Positions 53,259-62,127 of a stretch of DNA of 64,000 nt are shown piece after piece. The number at the start of each line of letters is the position of its first letter. Positions within the stretch are counted from its first letter, which is position 1. This stretch comes from an uncultured Eubacteriales bacterium (GTDB lineage Bacteria > Bacillota > Clostridia > Christensenellales > Borkfalkiaceae), in the NCBI GenBank assembly GCA_905209085.1, contig CAJLRM010000008.1:72218-136217 (forward strand), read 5' to 3'. The notes below the pieces were generated by a model, which did no database searches, was not told the DNA's origin, and worked only from the letters and a program-made list of their open reading frames with translations. Both the position numbers and the translations under genes were made by a program.

Positions 53259-54086
53259 GTGCCTGAATTGCCCGAAGTGGAAAACGTAAAGAGAAAACTT
53301 GCTCCGCGCCTTGCGGGACGAACGATTTTAAGCGCCGTCGTCCATAAACCCGTCGTCGCCTATCCCGCGGAGGAAAGATTCCTCGCGGCGGTGCAGGGGC
53401 GGGAGATCGCGGATACGCGGCGCCGAGGCAAATTTTTAATTCTCCTTTTCAAAGACGGCGGAAAAATCGTCGTGCATTTAAGGATGACGGGCAGACTGAC
53501 GGTAAACGCGCCTCAACAACCGCCGCAGCCGCACACGCACGTCGTTTTTTATCTGTCGGACGGGAACGAACTGCGCTTTGCCGACGCGAGGCGTTTCGGA
53601 CGCGTCTGGCTGATAGAGAAGGGGGAAAAAGACGTGTATACGGGACTGGAAAAACTGGGCTTGGAGCCGTTTGACGAAAGGCTGACCCCCGCGTATCTCG
53701 AAAGCGCGTTTGCGCGGCGCCGCATCGCGGTAAAGCAGGCGCTTTTGGAACAGACCGTTGTGGCGGGGATCGGCAATATCTATGCGGACGAAACTCTGTA
53801 CGACGCAAAAATTCGTCCCGACAGGAGCATTTCTTCGCTGAGTCGGGAAGAATGGCAGCGGATTGTCGAAAGTATGCGGCGGGTGCTCGCTGCCGCCGTC
53901 ATCAAGCGGAACGCGTCCGCAGGGCCGGAATACAGGGAAGAGGCAAAGGCTTACGGCGCGCCGTTTCAGCTTCGCGCCTACGGGCATGAAAATCGTCCGT
54001 GCGGAAGGTGCGGCGAGCCTATCGTGCGCGTCAGGATAGGCGGCAGAAGCAGTTTCTTTTGTCCGAATTGTCAAAGAGAATCATAA
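53259..54086 (+). CDS. mutM: Formamidopyrimidine-DNA glycosylase
   Basis: A 275-residue bifunctional glycosylase/AP lyase removing 8-oxoguanine and formamidopyrimidines. The start is GTG 53259, fixed by biology and sequence: it gives MPELPEVE, in which Pro2 becomes the N-terminal nucleophile, and AAGGAGG lies 6 bases upstream; the upstream in-frame codons would bury Pro2. HLRMTGRL, the helix-two-turn-helix GIGNIYADE near 178 and a C-terminal zinc finger CxxC...CxxC are intact. It has its own promoter and terminator. Confidence 0.96.
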   Translation: MPELPEVENVKRKLAPRLAGRTILSAVVHKPVVAYPAEERFLAAVQGREIADTRRRGKFLILLFKDGGKIVVHLRMTGRLTVNAPQQPPQPHTHVVFYLSDGNELRFADARRFGRVWLIEKGEKDVYTGLEKLGLEPFDERLTPAYLESAFARRRIAVKQALLEQTVVAGIGNIYADETLYDAKIRPDRSISSLSREEWQRIVESMRRVLAAAVIKRNASAGPEYREEAKAYGAPFQLRAYGHENRPCGRCGEPIVRVRIGGRSSFFCPNCQRES

Positions 54087-54101
54087 GAAACGGAAAAGTT
54101 C

Positions 54102-54140
54102 AAAGGACGGAAAACGCTGTCTGCGCTTTCCGTCCTTTTA
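54102..54140 (+). terminator. Terminator of mutM
   Basis: AAAGGACGGAAA (54102-54113) pairs with TTTCCGTCCTTT (54127-54138), followed by TA and T residues. Confidence 0.87.
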
Positions 54141-54582
54141 TTGAGGAAACAAGGGCAAATTTTGCAGCGGCTTTGTAAAAACAGTCGGCCGTGTCAATGG
54201 TGTTTTAAGTTTCAAGAATCGGTGGCTCTATCCCTTAAAAAGTCCGTGGGGAGCGGAGAAACAGGACTGCAAGGGAAAGGAAGCGCGCTAAAAACAAAAT
54301 CAAGAAAAGTGATTTTTAAAACAAGGGGAGAGCGCAAGCGTCGTGCGATGCCCCCGATACCCTCACGGGGAAGAACGGCGTTCGGCTTATAGGAATGCGT
54401 CAAAGTTAAGAAAAGGCGGGCGCGAGGGAAAGCATAAAAGAAAACGGCGAGGCAAAAAAGAACTTTCCGGACGCGGACGGCTTACTTGTAAGCGGGCGGC
54501 GAAGCGCCTGCCGATACTCATGCCTTTCGGCGCGTTGATTCGCGCTTTTGCGGGGAGCGTTTTCCTCCCGAAAGAAAAAAAA
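54141..54582. other. Intergenic region, content unexplained
   Basis: About 440 bases between mutM and the convergent LysR gene. Short frames on both strands (for example 54212-54403 minus) have no ribosome binding site. A dispersed repeat is possible but cannot be judged from one copy. Confidence 0.4.
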
Positions 54583-55458
54583 TCAAAGCTTTTCCCGTAA
54601 CCGTTGGAGGAACAATTCTCCCGCTTTGGAAAAGACGGTGTATTTTTTCCAGGCGATATCGAGATGGGATTCCAGACGCGGCGCGAAGGGACGGAAACAG
54701 AGGTCGCTATCCCCCGTCGTATTGACGAGCTTATCAAGACAAACGGCGTAGCCGATCCCTTCTTCCACCATCAAAGAGGCGTTATAGATGAGGTTATACG
54801 TCGCCGCGACGTTCATCTTTTCCCCGCCCGCGCCGAACCAAGCGGAAATTTCGTTTTTACACATGGTATGACGGGAACGTATCAAAGGCGCGCCCTTTAA
54901 ATCCCCGGGGGAAACGGCCTGCTTTTCTGCGAGCGGACTGTCTTTGCGCACGAGTACGCCCCACACGTCTGTCAGGGGAAGCCGGAGATAATTGTACTTG
55001 GATAAATCCGCGGGTTCTATGAGAATCCCGAAATCGATAAGCCCTTTGTCCAGCCGCTCGGTGACGTCGCAGGTATCGCCGCTGAAAAGGTGAAATTTCA
55101 CTTTCGGATGCTCCGCCTGTATCTCCTTTATCGTGCGCGCTATCAGCTGCATGGCGTAAGATTCTCCGCCGCCTATGCACACGTCCCCGCAAATTTCGTC
55201 CTGCGGCGAAAGCAGCTCCGTTTCCGTCTTTTCGTAAAGCTCCAAAATCTCTTCCGCGCGCTTGCGCAGGAGGCTGCCCGCGTCCGTCAGTCCGATCTTT
55301 CTCTTGCCTCGGATCAGCAGCGACTGTCCCACTTCGTCTTCGAGATTTTGCATCTGCCGCGAAAGATTCGGCTGCGTGACGTGTAAAAATTCCGCCGCGC
55401 GCGATATGCTCTCTTCCCGCGCCACCGCTAAAAAATATCTGAGTACCCGAAATTCCAT
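54583..55458 (-). CDS. LysR family regulator of the divergent redox cluster
   Basis: A 291-residue LysR protein: winged helix-turn-helix with SISRAAEFLHVTQPNLSRQM and LIRGKRKIGLTDAG, then an effector-binding domain. ATG 55458 has GGAGGAAG upstream; an in-frame start at 55506 lies within the promoter and is rejected. It is divergent from a gene cluster with a flavoprotein and an alcohol dehydrogenase, the classic LysR arrangement, so it probably activates that cluster and controls itself. Confidence 0.92.
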   Translation of the reverse strand: MEFRVLRYFLAVAREESISRAAEFLHVTQPNLSRQMQNLEDEVGQSLLIRGKRKIGLTDAGSLLRKRAEEILELYEKTETELLSPQDEICGDVCIGGGESYAMQLIARTIKEIQAEHPKVKFHLFSGDTCDVTERLDKGLIDFGILIEPADLSKYNYLRLPLTDVWGVLVRKDSPLAEKQAVSPGDLKGAPLIRSRHTMCKNEISAWFGAGGEKMNVAATYNLIYNASLMVEEGIGYAVCLDKLVNTTGDSDLCFRPFAPRLESHLDIAWKKYTVFSKAGELFLQRLREKL

Positions 55459-55477
55459 GTTTCTTCCTCCCGCATTC

Positions 55478-55506
55478 AGTATATCAGATTTTGCCATGCC
55501 TGTCAA
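55478..55506 (-). promoter_or_regulatory. Promoter of the LysR gene
   Basis: On the minus strand TTGACA (55506-55501), 17-base spacer, TATACT (55483-55478). Confidence 0.8.
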
Positions 55507-55533
55507 GCATGATTTATTATAAAATATAAGTAT

Positions 55534-55562
55534 TTGACATATGAAATCAATTGATATATAAT
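55534..55562 (+). promoter_or_regulatory. Promoter of the divergent redox cluster
   Basis: TTGACA (55534-55539), 17-base spacer, TATAAT (55557-55562). The palindrome ATCAATTGAT (55546-55555) sits inside the spacer, and an A/T-rich stretch lies between the two divergent promoters, fitting a LysR site. Confidence 0.83.
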
Positions 55563-55583
55563 AGCATCATCGGGAGGCGAAAC

Positions 55584-55847
55584 ATGACGGACACAAGCCA
55601 AACCTCTTTCAGGGAAAATCTAACGGACGCGGGCTGCTGCGAGGAATCGATACGTCTTTGCGAATCGCTCAGGAGAGAGGGGAAGACCGCGGAACTTTTG
55701 AAATTTTTGACGGAGCAGAGAAAACGGCTGCTCGACGCTCTTCACAGGGAACAAAAACAAATCGACTGTCTGGATTATCTGGTCTGCAAAGTAAGGAAGG
55801 AAACGCTTTTGAAAGAGCGACAAAGCGCCGATCCGGGCAAGTCCTGA
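55584..55847 (+). CDS. Small helical protein, LysR-associated, unknown
   Basis: An 87-residue protein, mostly charged helix. The start SFRENLTDAGCCEESI and the later LLDALHREQKQIDCLDYLV resemble small uncharacterised proteins that, as far as I recall, stand beside LysR and flavodoxin genes in many Clostridia; this is from memory. Three cysteines (two adjacent near residue 18, others near 25 and 64-71) could matter for redox. GGGAGG precedes ATG 55584; first gene after the divergent promoter. Confidence 0.72.
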   Translation: MTDTSQTSFRENLTDAGCCEESIRLCESLRREGKTAELLKFLTEQRKRLLDALHREQKQIDCLDYLVCKVRKETLLKERQSADPGKS

Positions 55848-56246
55848 CGGGAAATCGGCTCGTTTGCCGAGCGGAAAAACTCAACGGGAGTTTCGCCGGG
55901 GGAAAGGCGCGGAAACGGAGAAGGGAAGGTATTGGAAGCGCGAGGACTGACGGCGCGGCGAAAAACGGAATAAAAAAGGAGAAGGTTATTCGTGCGGGGC
56001 GGGAATCGGGCGAAAAGGAAAGCGAAATTTAAACATTCCAAGCCTTCGTGCGGATGAGAGGGGATGCGGACGGAAGAGAAGGAGTAAAAATCCGCAGGGA
56101 TATCCGCTCGGTTTCCCGCGCGACGGGTACTTTGAAAACGGAAGCGGGAGGAAAGAGTCGCCCGCCTTTTGTGCGGGAAGTCGAAGGGAGTTTGTAAACC
56201 CTGTCGATGCTATCGGGAAATCCAAAAAACAAGGAGATATAAGGAA
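55848..56246. other. Purine-rich gap inside the redox cluster
   Basis: About 400 bases without a supported gene, promoter or terminator. Frames there are Arg/Gly-rich with no start signals. Confidence 0.4.
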
Positions 56247-56786
56247 ATGAGCAAAAAAATTTTTATCGTGTCGTCCACGCCGAGAAAAAACGGAAATTCG
56301 GATATTCTGGCGGAGGAATTTGCCCGCGGCGCAAGGGAAGCGGGACACAGCGTGGAAAAGATCTGTCTGCGGGAGATCGAACTTAAATTCTGCACGGGAT
56401 GTATGTATTGCCATACGCGGGGCACGTGCGTGATAAAGGACGGAGTGGAAACGCTCCTTCCCCGCATCGCGGATTCCGACGTTTTGGTGTTTGCCACGCC
56501 CGTCTATTATTATGAAATGAGCGGTCAGCTGAAAACTTTTTTGGATAGGATGAATCCCCTCTACGGGCGGGACAATCGCTTTCGGGAAGTCTATCTGCTC
56601 GCTTCGGCGGCGGATACGGAGGCGAGCGCCATGGACGGCGCGGCGAAGGGCGTTCAGGGATGGATAGACTGCTTCGACGGCGTGGTCCTCAAAGGAGTCG
56701 TGCGAGGCACGGGGGCGGAAAAGGCAGGCGACATCCGTGCGACAAATGCCGTGAAAGCGGCGTATGAAATGGGAAAGGCCGTCTAA
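56247..56786 (+). CDS. Flavodoxin-fold NAD(P)H-dependent FMN reductase / iron-sulfur flavoprotein-like
   Basis: A 179-residue flavoprotein. The N-terminal phosphate loop SSTPRKNGNSD binds FMN, and ATPVYYYEMSG near 88 completes the site. Cysteines at 49, 52, 55 and 61 (CTGCMYCHTRGTC) resemble the compact cluster motif of archaeal and clostridial iron-sulfur flavoproteins, though many homologs keep the cysteines without a proven cluster. AAGGAG and AAGGAA both precede ATG 56247. Probably reduces quinones or a small electrophile with NAD(P)H. Confidence 0.9.
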   Translation: MSKKIFIVSSTPRKNGNSDILAEEFARGAREAGHSVEKICLREIELKFCTGCMYCHTRGTCVIKDGVETLLPRIADSDVLVFATPVYYYEMSGQLKTFLDRMNPLYGRDNRFREVYLLASAADTEASAMDGAAKGVQGWIDCFDGVVLKGVVRGTGAEKAGDIRATNAVKAAYEMGKAV

Positions 56787-56832
56787 AACCGTATAATTTT
56801 TATGTGGGCGAGGCGGCAAAAGGAGTTGTCTT

Positions 56833-57720
56833 ATGGAAAAACGACTGAAAATCGAAAACGAAACTTTTGAAGAGGAACGCGCTCTCTATCACGTTAAGGA
56901 CGCGGACGTGGCGTTTTGTCGCTTCGAAGGCGCAAAGGACGGGGAATCCGCCATGAAAGAGGGGCGGAATTTGAACGTGCGAAGCTGTCATTTTGCGCTC
57001 CGCTATCCCTTATGGCACGTCGAAGGGCTTTCGATGAAAGACTGCGAAATGACGGACACCTGTCGTGCGGCGCTCTGGTACGACGACAGGGTAAAACTCT
57101 TCGATTGCAGGCTCGGAGGCATCAAAGCGCTGCGGGAATGTCGGCGGGTCGTTCTTGCGGGGTGCGAGGTGCGTTCCCCCGAATTCGGCTGGAAAAGCGC
57201 GGACGTAACGGTGCGGGATTCGTCGATAGAGAGCGAATACGCCTTTTTGGAAGGAAAACGCATCGCGGCGGAGCATTTGGAATTTTCGGGGAAATATTCC
57301 TTTCAGTACGTCGAGCAGGCGACGATTAAAAACAGCCGCCTGCATACCAAAGACGCTTTCTGGCATTCGAAAAACGTCACCGTCGTCGATTCTCTCGTCG
57401 AGGGGGAATATCTCGGCTGGTATGCGGAAAATCTCACCTTTATCCGCTGCCATATCAAAGGCACGCAGCCACTTTGCTATTGTAAAAATCTAAGGCTTAT
57501 CGACTGCACGATGGAAGACGCCGATCTCGCGTTCGAATACAGCGACGTCCGCGCGCAGATAAAGGGAAAAATACTGTCCGTCAAGAATCCGATCAAGGGC
57601 AGGATAGAAGCGGACGGCTTCGGGGAAATCATCCTTTCGGACAGCGTACGCAAGACGAGGGCGAAAATCGTGGACAGGAGCCGCGGCGAGAGCGGGGAAG
57701 AGGTGCGACAAAGCATATAA
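56833..57720 (+). CDS. DUF3737 beta-helix protein
   Basis: A 295-residue cytoplasmic protein matching DUF3737 in its regular repeats of about 20 residues, with short motifs such as NLNVRSCHF, GLSMKDCEM, NVTVVDSLV and NLTFIRCHI, as in right-handed beta-helices. The function of the family is unknown. AGGAG lies before the ATG, 46 bases after the flavoprotein gene, so it is in the same transcript. In gut bacteria such genes are often near flavodoxins and alcohol dehydrogenases, consistent with this neighbourhood. Confidence 0.88.
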   Translation: MEKRLKIENETFEEERALYHVKDADVAFCRFEGAKDGESAMKEGRNLNVRSCHFALRYPLWHVEGLSMKDCEMTDTCRAALWYDDRVKLFDCRLGGIKALRECRRVVLAGCEVRSPEFGWKSADVTVRDSSIESEYAFLEGKRIAAEHLEFSGKYSFQYVEQATIKNSRLHTKDAFWHSKNVTVVDSLVEGEYLGWYAENLTFIRCHIKGTQPLCYCKNLRLIDCTMEDADLAFEYSDVRAQIKGKILSVKNPIKGRIEADGFGEIILSDSVRKTRAKIVDRSRGESGEEVRQSI

Positions 57721-57824
57721 GAGCAGGGCAGGGAAGAGGCGAAGAACTTTTTTTAAGTTTGTCGTTCTCTTTCCGAAAAAGAAATTTCCGTCAGGAAAGA
57801 ATCGAAGAAACAAGGAGATAAAAC

Positions 57825-59000
57825 ATGAAAGCATTTACGGCGTATATCCCTACGCGTCTGTTGTTCGGCGCGGGAAAACTCAAAGAACTGCATTTGCAAA
57901 AAATGCCCGGCAAACGGGCGCTGCTCGTCCTTTCGCGCGGAAAATCCGCGAAGGAGAGCGGGGCTTTGAAACGGACGGAGGAGGAACTCGCGGCGGCGGA
58001 CGTTTCCTATGCCTTATTCGACGAGATCGAGGCGAATCCTTTGAAGGATACGGTGATGCGCGGCGCGGCGTGCGCGCGGCGGGAAGGCTGCGATTTCATT
58101 CTCGCCCTCGGCGGCGGCTCGGTGATGGACGCGAGTAAAGCGATCGCCGCTATGGCGACCAATGCGGGCGACGTATGGGATTATATTTCCGGAGGCACGG
58201 GAAAAGGCAAAACGCTCGAAAAGGATCCCCTGCCCCTGATCGCCGTTACGACGACGGCGGGCACGGGCAGCGAAGTGGATGCGTGGGGCGTGATTTCCAA
58301 TCCCGAAACGAACGAAAAAATCGGTTTCGGCGGCGACGACAGACTCTTTCCCGTCCTCGCCTTAGTGGATCCGCAGCTCATGCTGACGGTGCCCCCGCAA
58401 TACACGGCTTATCAGGGCTTCGACGCGTTGTTCCATTCCACGGAAGTGCATATCGGAAAATTCTCGAACGGCGTCAGCGATATGTTCACCAAGGCGGCGA
58501 TAGAGGCGATAGCCGCATACCTGCCTCGTGCTGTTGCCGACGGGAACGACTTGGAAGCGCGCTCGAAAGTGGCGTTCGCCAATACGATGAGCGGCTATGC
58601 GATGGTGGTGGCTTCGACGACGAGCGAGCACTCTTTGGAGCACGCCATGAGCGCGTTCCATCACGAGCTTCCGCACGGCGCGGGGCTGATCATGATTTCC
58701 AAGGCCTTTTACGGGCATTTTGCCGAGAAGCACGCCTGCGACGAGCGAATGATAGAAATGGCGCGGCTGATGGGGCGCAAGGATGCGGACAAGGCGGAGG
58801 ATTTCGTCGCGGCGTTGGCGGAGCTGCAAAAGGCGTGCGGCGTGGACGGGCTGAAAATGTCCGATTACGGCATTCGCCCCGACGAGTTCGAAAAGATGGC
58901 GATTAACGCGAAAGAAACGATGGGCGGTTTGTTCTTGGCGGATCCCTGCCCGCTTTCCGTCGCCGACTGCGTGAAGATCTACGAAACATCCTACCGTTGA
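57825..59000 (+). CDS. Iron-containing alcohol dehydrogenase
   Basis: A 391-residue group III dehydrogenase (butanol dehydrogenase-like). NAD(P)-binding GGGSVMDASKA near residue 94 and TTTAGTGSEV near 142; metal ligands in QGFDALFHSTE (Asp and His near 195-199) and in EHAMSAFHHELPHG (His near 264 and 278). AAGGAG precedes the ATG. It probably reduces aldehydes using the cofactor economy of the cluster; the substrate is not evident. Confidence 0.94.
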   Translation: MKAFTAYIPTRLLFGAGKLKELHLQKMPGKRALLVLSRGKSAKESGALKRTEEELAAADVSYALFDEIEANPLKDTVMRGAACARREGCDFILALGGGSVMDASKAIAAMATNAGDVWDYISGGTGKGKTLEKDPLPLIAVTTTAGTGSEVDAWGVISNPETNEKIGFGGDDRLFPVLALVDPQLMLTVPPQYTAYQGFDALFHSTEVHIGKFSNGVSDMFTKAAIEAIAAYLPRAVADGNDLEARSKVAFANTMSGYAMVVASTTSEHSLEHAMSAFHHELPHGAGLIMISKAFYGHFAEKHACDERMIEMARLMGRKDADKAEDFVAALAELQKACGVDGLKMSDYGIRPDEFEKMAINAKETMGGLFLADPCPLSVADCVKIYETSYR

Positions 59001-59011
59001 GGGAAAAGGAT

Positions 59012-59521
59012 ATGGGCAGGATATTTTCGCTGATCTTTGTCCTTTCGCTCCTCTTCGGTGTCGCCGCCTGCGCCTCGGAAAGTTCTCTCTCGGAGGAACT
59101 TCCCGCCGATAGCGAAGGGGAATCCTGTAAGTCCGCAATTCCTCAGCTTTCCGATTCCCGGTGGGAGCGGGAAGAAACGCTGCGAATAACGGTGAAAGGA
59201 AGCGTTTTCGAGGCGAAACTATATAAAAACGAAACGGCGCAGGCTTTCGCCTCTCTGCTGCCGTTGACGCTCGAAATGAGCGCCATGCCTCACGAGAAAT
59301 ACGGTTATCTTCCCTCCCGCCTGCCCTCGTCGGCAAAGAGCGTGGAGAGAATACAGGCAGGAGATCTCATGCTTTGGGGAAACGACTGCCTCGTCCTCTT
59401 TTACGAATCCTTTTCCACTTCGTACAGTTATACGCCCGTCGCGCGGATTGCAGACTGCGAGGGACTTGCGGAAGTCTTGGGAAGCGGCGGCGCGCCGATT
59501 GCTTTCGCGCTTGAAGGGTAA
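59012..59521 (+). CDS. Cyclophilin-like fold lipoprotein
   Basis: A 169-residue lipoprotein. Signal peptide with lipobox VAAC near residue 19; a Ser/Glu linker; then a domain LRITVKGSVFEAKLYKNETA to IAFALEG that matches the cyclophilin-like family often found beside flavodoxins. ATG 59012 lies 12 bases after the dehydrogenase stop, with AAAGGA upstream, so it is the last gene of the cluster. Activity unknown; prolyl isomerase function is not implied by the fold. Confidence 0.85.
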   Translation: MGRIFSLIFVLSLLFGVAACASESSLSEELPADSEGESCKSAIPQLSDSRWEREETLRITVKGSVFEAKLYKNETAQAFASLLPLTLEMSAMPHEKYGYLPSRLPSSAKSVERIQAGDLMLWGNDCLVLFYESFSTSYSYTPVARIADCEGLAEVLGSGGAPIAFALEG

Positions 59522-59755
59522 GCGGCCTCGTCTTTTTTAGGAACCCTTTTGATTTCAAAGAGGTTTACGGGCGGGACAGGCGGGCGCGGGTATCGCGTTT
59601 CCCGGTTTCGCAAGTGGGATTTTATTTTTTGGAATGGCAGAGTCCGCGGATCGCGGCGCCGGGATAAAAACGCTGTTCTGCCTCCTCCCGGCCGCAGGTT
59701 TTCCCGGCTCGTCGGCCTGCGGAAAAAGAAAACGGCGATGGAATGACCGAATGGA
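59522..59755. other. Intergenic leader between the redox cluster and feoA
   Basis: No gene. A stem CCGCAGG (59692-59698) with CCTGCGG (59716-59722) is present. No known iron or metal riboswitch core was recognised. Confidence 0.4.
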
Positions 59756-59806
59756 AAACGCCTCGGAATCCGAACGAAAGAAGTTCGGCGCACGGGGCGT
59801 TTTTTT
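59756..59806 (+). terminator. Two-tier terminator hairpin before feoA
   Basis: AAACGCC (59756-59762) pairs with GGCGTTT (59796-59802), and inside it CCGAAC (59770-59775) with GTTCGG (59783-59788), followed by seven T. It can end the upstream cluster; because no promoter is visible between it and feoA it might also be an attenuator. Confidence 0.78.
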
Positions 59807-59860
59807 GAACGCCTGTAAAAAACGGGCATGGATTGTCCTTTCGCCGCATATATTTGTCCC

Positions 59861-60151
59861 ATGACAACCTTGAACGAATTGAAAGCGGGCGAACGCGCGG
59901 AAGTGGTGAAAATAGAAACGGACAAAGACGTCAAAGAACGGCTGAAAATGTTGAATATCTTTGTCGGGGCAAAAGTACGCATGGTAAAGACGGCGTTTTT
60001 TAAAAGTACGTTTCTGATAGAGGCGGACGGCGTGCGGGTGGGCATGAGAAAAAATCCCGCGGAGAAAATTTTGGTCGTGAAATTGTCGGAAGCCGGGGAA
60101 ACGGAGGAGATTTCCGCTTCGGATTCTTCAAAGAGGAGGGCGGAAAAGTGA
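59861..60151 (+). CDS. feoA: Ferrous iron transport protein FeoA
   Basis: A 96-residue SH3-like accessory protein of FeoB. MTTLNELKAGERAEVVKI and LNIFVGAKVRMVKT match the family; VRVGMRKNPAEKILV is the third strand block. ATG 59861 gives the family start; ATG 59828 is in frame. Neither has a visible ribosome binding site, which is unusual for this genome. A Ser/Glu/Arg-rich tail of 18 residues follows the domain. The stop overlaps the feoB start (GTGA). Confidence 0.9.
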   Translation: MTTLNELKAGERAEVVKIETDKDVKERLKMLNIFVGAKVRMVKTAFFKSTFLIEADGVRVGMRKNPAEKILVVKLSEAGETEEISASDSSKRRAEK

Positions 60152-62127
60152 AAATTTTACTGATCGGCAATCCCAACGTCGGCAAGACGACGCTTTTCAA
60201 CGCGCTCACGGGCGCGCACAACCGCACGGGGAATTATCACGGAGTCACGGTGGGGGTCAGCGAACGCCCCTCCCGTTTTCCCGTCCTCGGCACCGTCTGC
60301 GACCTGCCCGGACTCTATTCCCTCGACGGGTTGAGCATGGAGGAAAAGCTCGCGGGGGATTACATAGAAAAGCAAACGGGGGAGTATCTCGCCGTACAGG
60401 TGGCGGACGCGGCGCATTTGAAGCGTTCGCTCAAACTGACGGAAAGCCTGCTCGCCCGCGGCATCCCCGTCGCGCTCGCGGTGACGATGTGCAGGCAATT
60501 TCGCGCCCGCGGCGGGGAGATAGACTGCGCCAGGCTCGGCCGCGCGCTCGGCGTCAAGTGCTTGGAAGTGGACGCCCTGCGCAAAAAGTCCGTGAAAGCG
60601 TTTGCGGAGTCGCTCGGCGCGTTCTTCTCCTCGCTGCCCCGCTATCGGGAAACTTGCCGCCTCGCGGGCTCGAAAGGAACGCGTTTCGGGGATTTCTTCC
60701 CGGAGGAAAAGGAAATCTCGACAGACGGGACGGAAAGGGACAAAAACGCGGGCGCGGGGGCAAAGAGAGAGCGCAAGGCGGCTTTGAAGCCGGGAAACGC
60801 CGCGGGAAAAGGGTCTGACGGGGCAGCAGATGAAACGCGGACTGCCGCGCGGAAAGAAGTCCGAAAAACGGAAGGATACGTTCCCGCGGATTCTCGGGCG
60901 AACAGACTCAACAGGCTCTGTCTGAACGGATTTTTCGCGCTGCCCGCCTTTTTCGTTCTGGCGGGGCTGGTGTTTTTCGTCACGTTCGGAACGGGAATGC
61001 CGGGAGATTTTTTAAAGACGCTGTTTGAGGCGCTTATCGAGCGCGTGGCGGGCTTTGCGGGCGGGGCGATAGATTCCCCGATCGTGCGCTCTCTCGTGTG
61101 CGATGGCTTAATTAAAGGCGCGGGAAGCGTGTTCTCGTTTATCCCGCAGATCGCGCTGATGTATTTGTTTCTCGACATCCTCGAAGAGAGCGGGTTTATG
61201 TCCGCTTTGGCGTTCATGACGGACGGTCTGTTTTCAAAAATAGGGCTTTCCGGACGCGCGGCGTTTTCCGTACTTTTGGGGTACGGCTGTACTGCCGCCG
61301 CCGTCACCTCCACGCGCGCGCTCGAAGATAAGAGCATTCAGCGCCGCGCCGTTTCCGCGCTCTATTTCGTGCCTTGCAGCGCCAAGCTGCCCGTGTATCT
61401 GACCCTGCTCTCCTCCGTGTTCGAGAACACTTTTCTCGGCGCGGTGATCCTCTACGTTTTGGGGACGGGAATGGGGCTGGCGGTGGCCGCGTTTTTAAAG
61501 AAAGACGACAGCGTATTCTTAATGGAACTTGCCGATATCTGCGTTCCCGACATACTTTTCGTGGCGAAAAAGTTGCTTTTTCAGATCAGACAGTTTATAA
61601 TAAAGGTATCTACCACCGTGCTGGTCTTTACGCTCGTCGTATGGTTTCTCTCCTCTTTTTCCTTTGCGGGAGCGGTTGCGGCGGAGGACAGCTTTCTCGC
61701 GCACATCTGCGGCGCTTTGAAGTATGTTTTTTATCCGATGGGCATCACCGATTGGCGGGCGGCGTTCGCGGCGGTGAGCGGCATCATCGCAAAGGAGAAC
61801 ATCGCGGGGATGATCGCCGTGCTCTTTCCCGAGGGCTTCGCCTTTTCTTTCCCCTCCGCCTGCGCGTACCTTACCTTTGTGGCGCTCATTCCGCCCTGCG
61901 TGTCGGCGATCACCGCCTGTTCGCGGGAATTGGGGCGCAAAACGGCGTGGGGGTATGCGGGAATGCAGACGGTGTTCGCCTTTGCCTGCGCCTATCTCGT
62001 GTATTTCCTCCTGACGGGCGGGGCGGGCATTTTACTGACGGTGCTGGCGGCGTTCGGCGCGTTCGTTTTCGGCAGGTGGCTCTACAAAAAAATCAATAAG
62101 AAAGAAATTCGGAAAAGAAAAACGTGA
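60148..62127 (+). CDS. feoB: Ferrous iron transporter FeoB with degenerate G4 motif
   Basis: A 659-residue iron(II) permease, GTG start. G domain: G1 GNPNVGKTT at 7-15, G2 region NYHGVTVG, G3 DLPG near 52. At the G4 position, where FeoB proteins have ALNMxD, the sequence is ALAVTMCRQF, lacking the Asn and Asp that select guanine. A hydrophilic linker of about 75 residues (Lys/Glu/Gly-rich) leads to the membrane part with two gate domains: GYGCTAAAVTSTRALED near 381 and VPCSAKLPVY near 415 retain the gate cysteines. The C-terminal helix ends KEIRKRKT. Coupled to feoA and to the next gene by 4-base overlaps. Confidence 0.94.
   Translation: MKILLIGNPNVGKTTLFNALTGAHNRTGNYHGVTVGVSERPSRFPVLGTVCDLPGLYSLDGLSMEEKLAGDYIEKQTGEYLAVQVADAAHLKRSLKLTESLLARGIPVALAVTMCRQFRARGGEIDCARLGRALGVKCLEVDALRKKSVKAFAESLGAFFSSLPRYRETCRLAGSKGTRFGDFFPEEKEISTDGTERDKNAGAGAKRERKAALKPGNAAGKGSDGAADETRTAARKEVRKTEGYVPADSRANRLNRLCLNGFFALPAFFVLAGLVFFVTFGTGMPGDFLKTLFEALIERVAGFAGGAIDSPIVRSLVCDGLIKGAGSVFSFIPQIALMYLFLDILEESGFMSALAFMTDGLFSKIGLSGRAAFSVLLGYGCTAAAVTSTRALEDKSIQRRAVSALYFVPCSAKLPVYLTLLSSVFENTFLGAVILYVLGTGMGLAVAAFLKKDDSVFLMELADICVPDILFVAKKLLFQIRQFIIKVSTTVLVFTLVVWFLSSFSFAGAVAAEDSFLAHICGALKYVFYPMGITDWRAAFAAVSGIIAKENIAGMIAVLFPEGFAFSFPSACAYLTFVALIPPCVSAITACSRELGRKTAWGYAGMQTVFAFACAYLVYFLLTGGAGILLTVLAAFGAFVFGRWLYKKINKKEIRKRKT

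Noticed and set aside
54212..54403. 63-codon minus-strand frame after mutM
   Set aside because: No ribosome binding site or family recognised; kept only as unexplained intergenic sequence.
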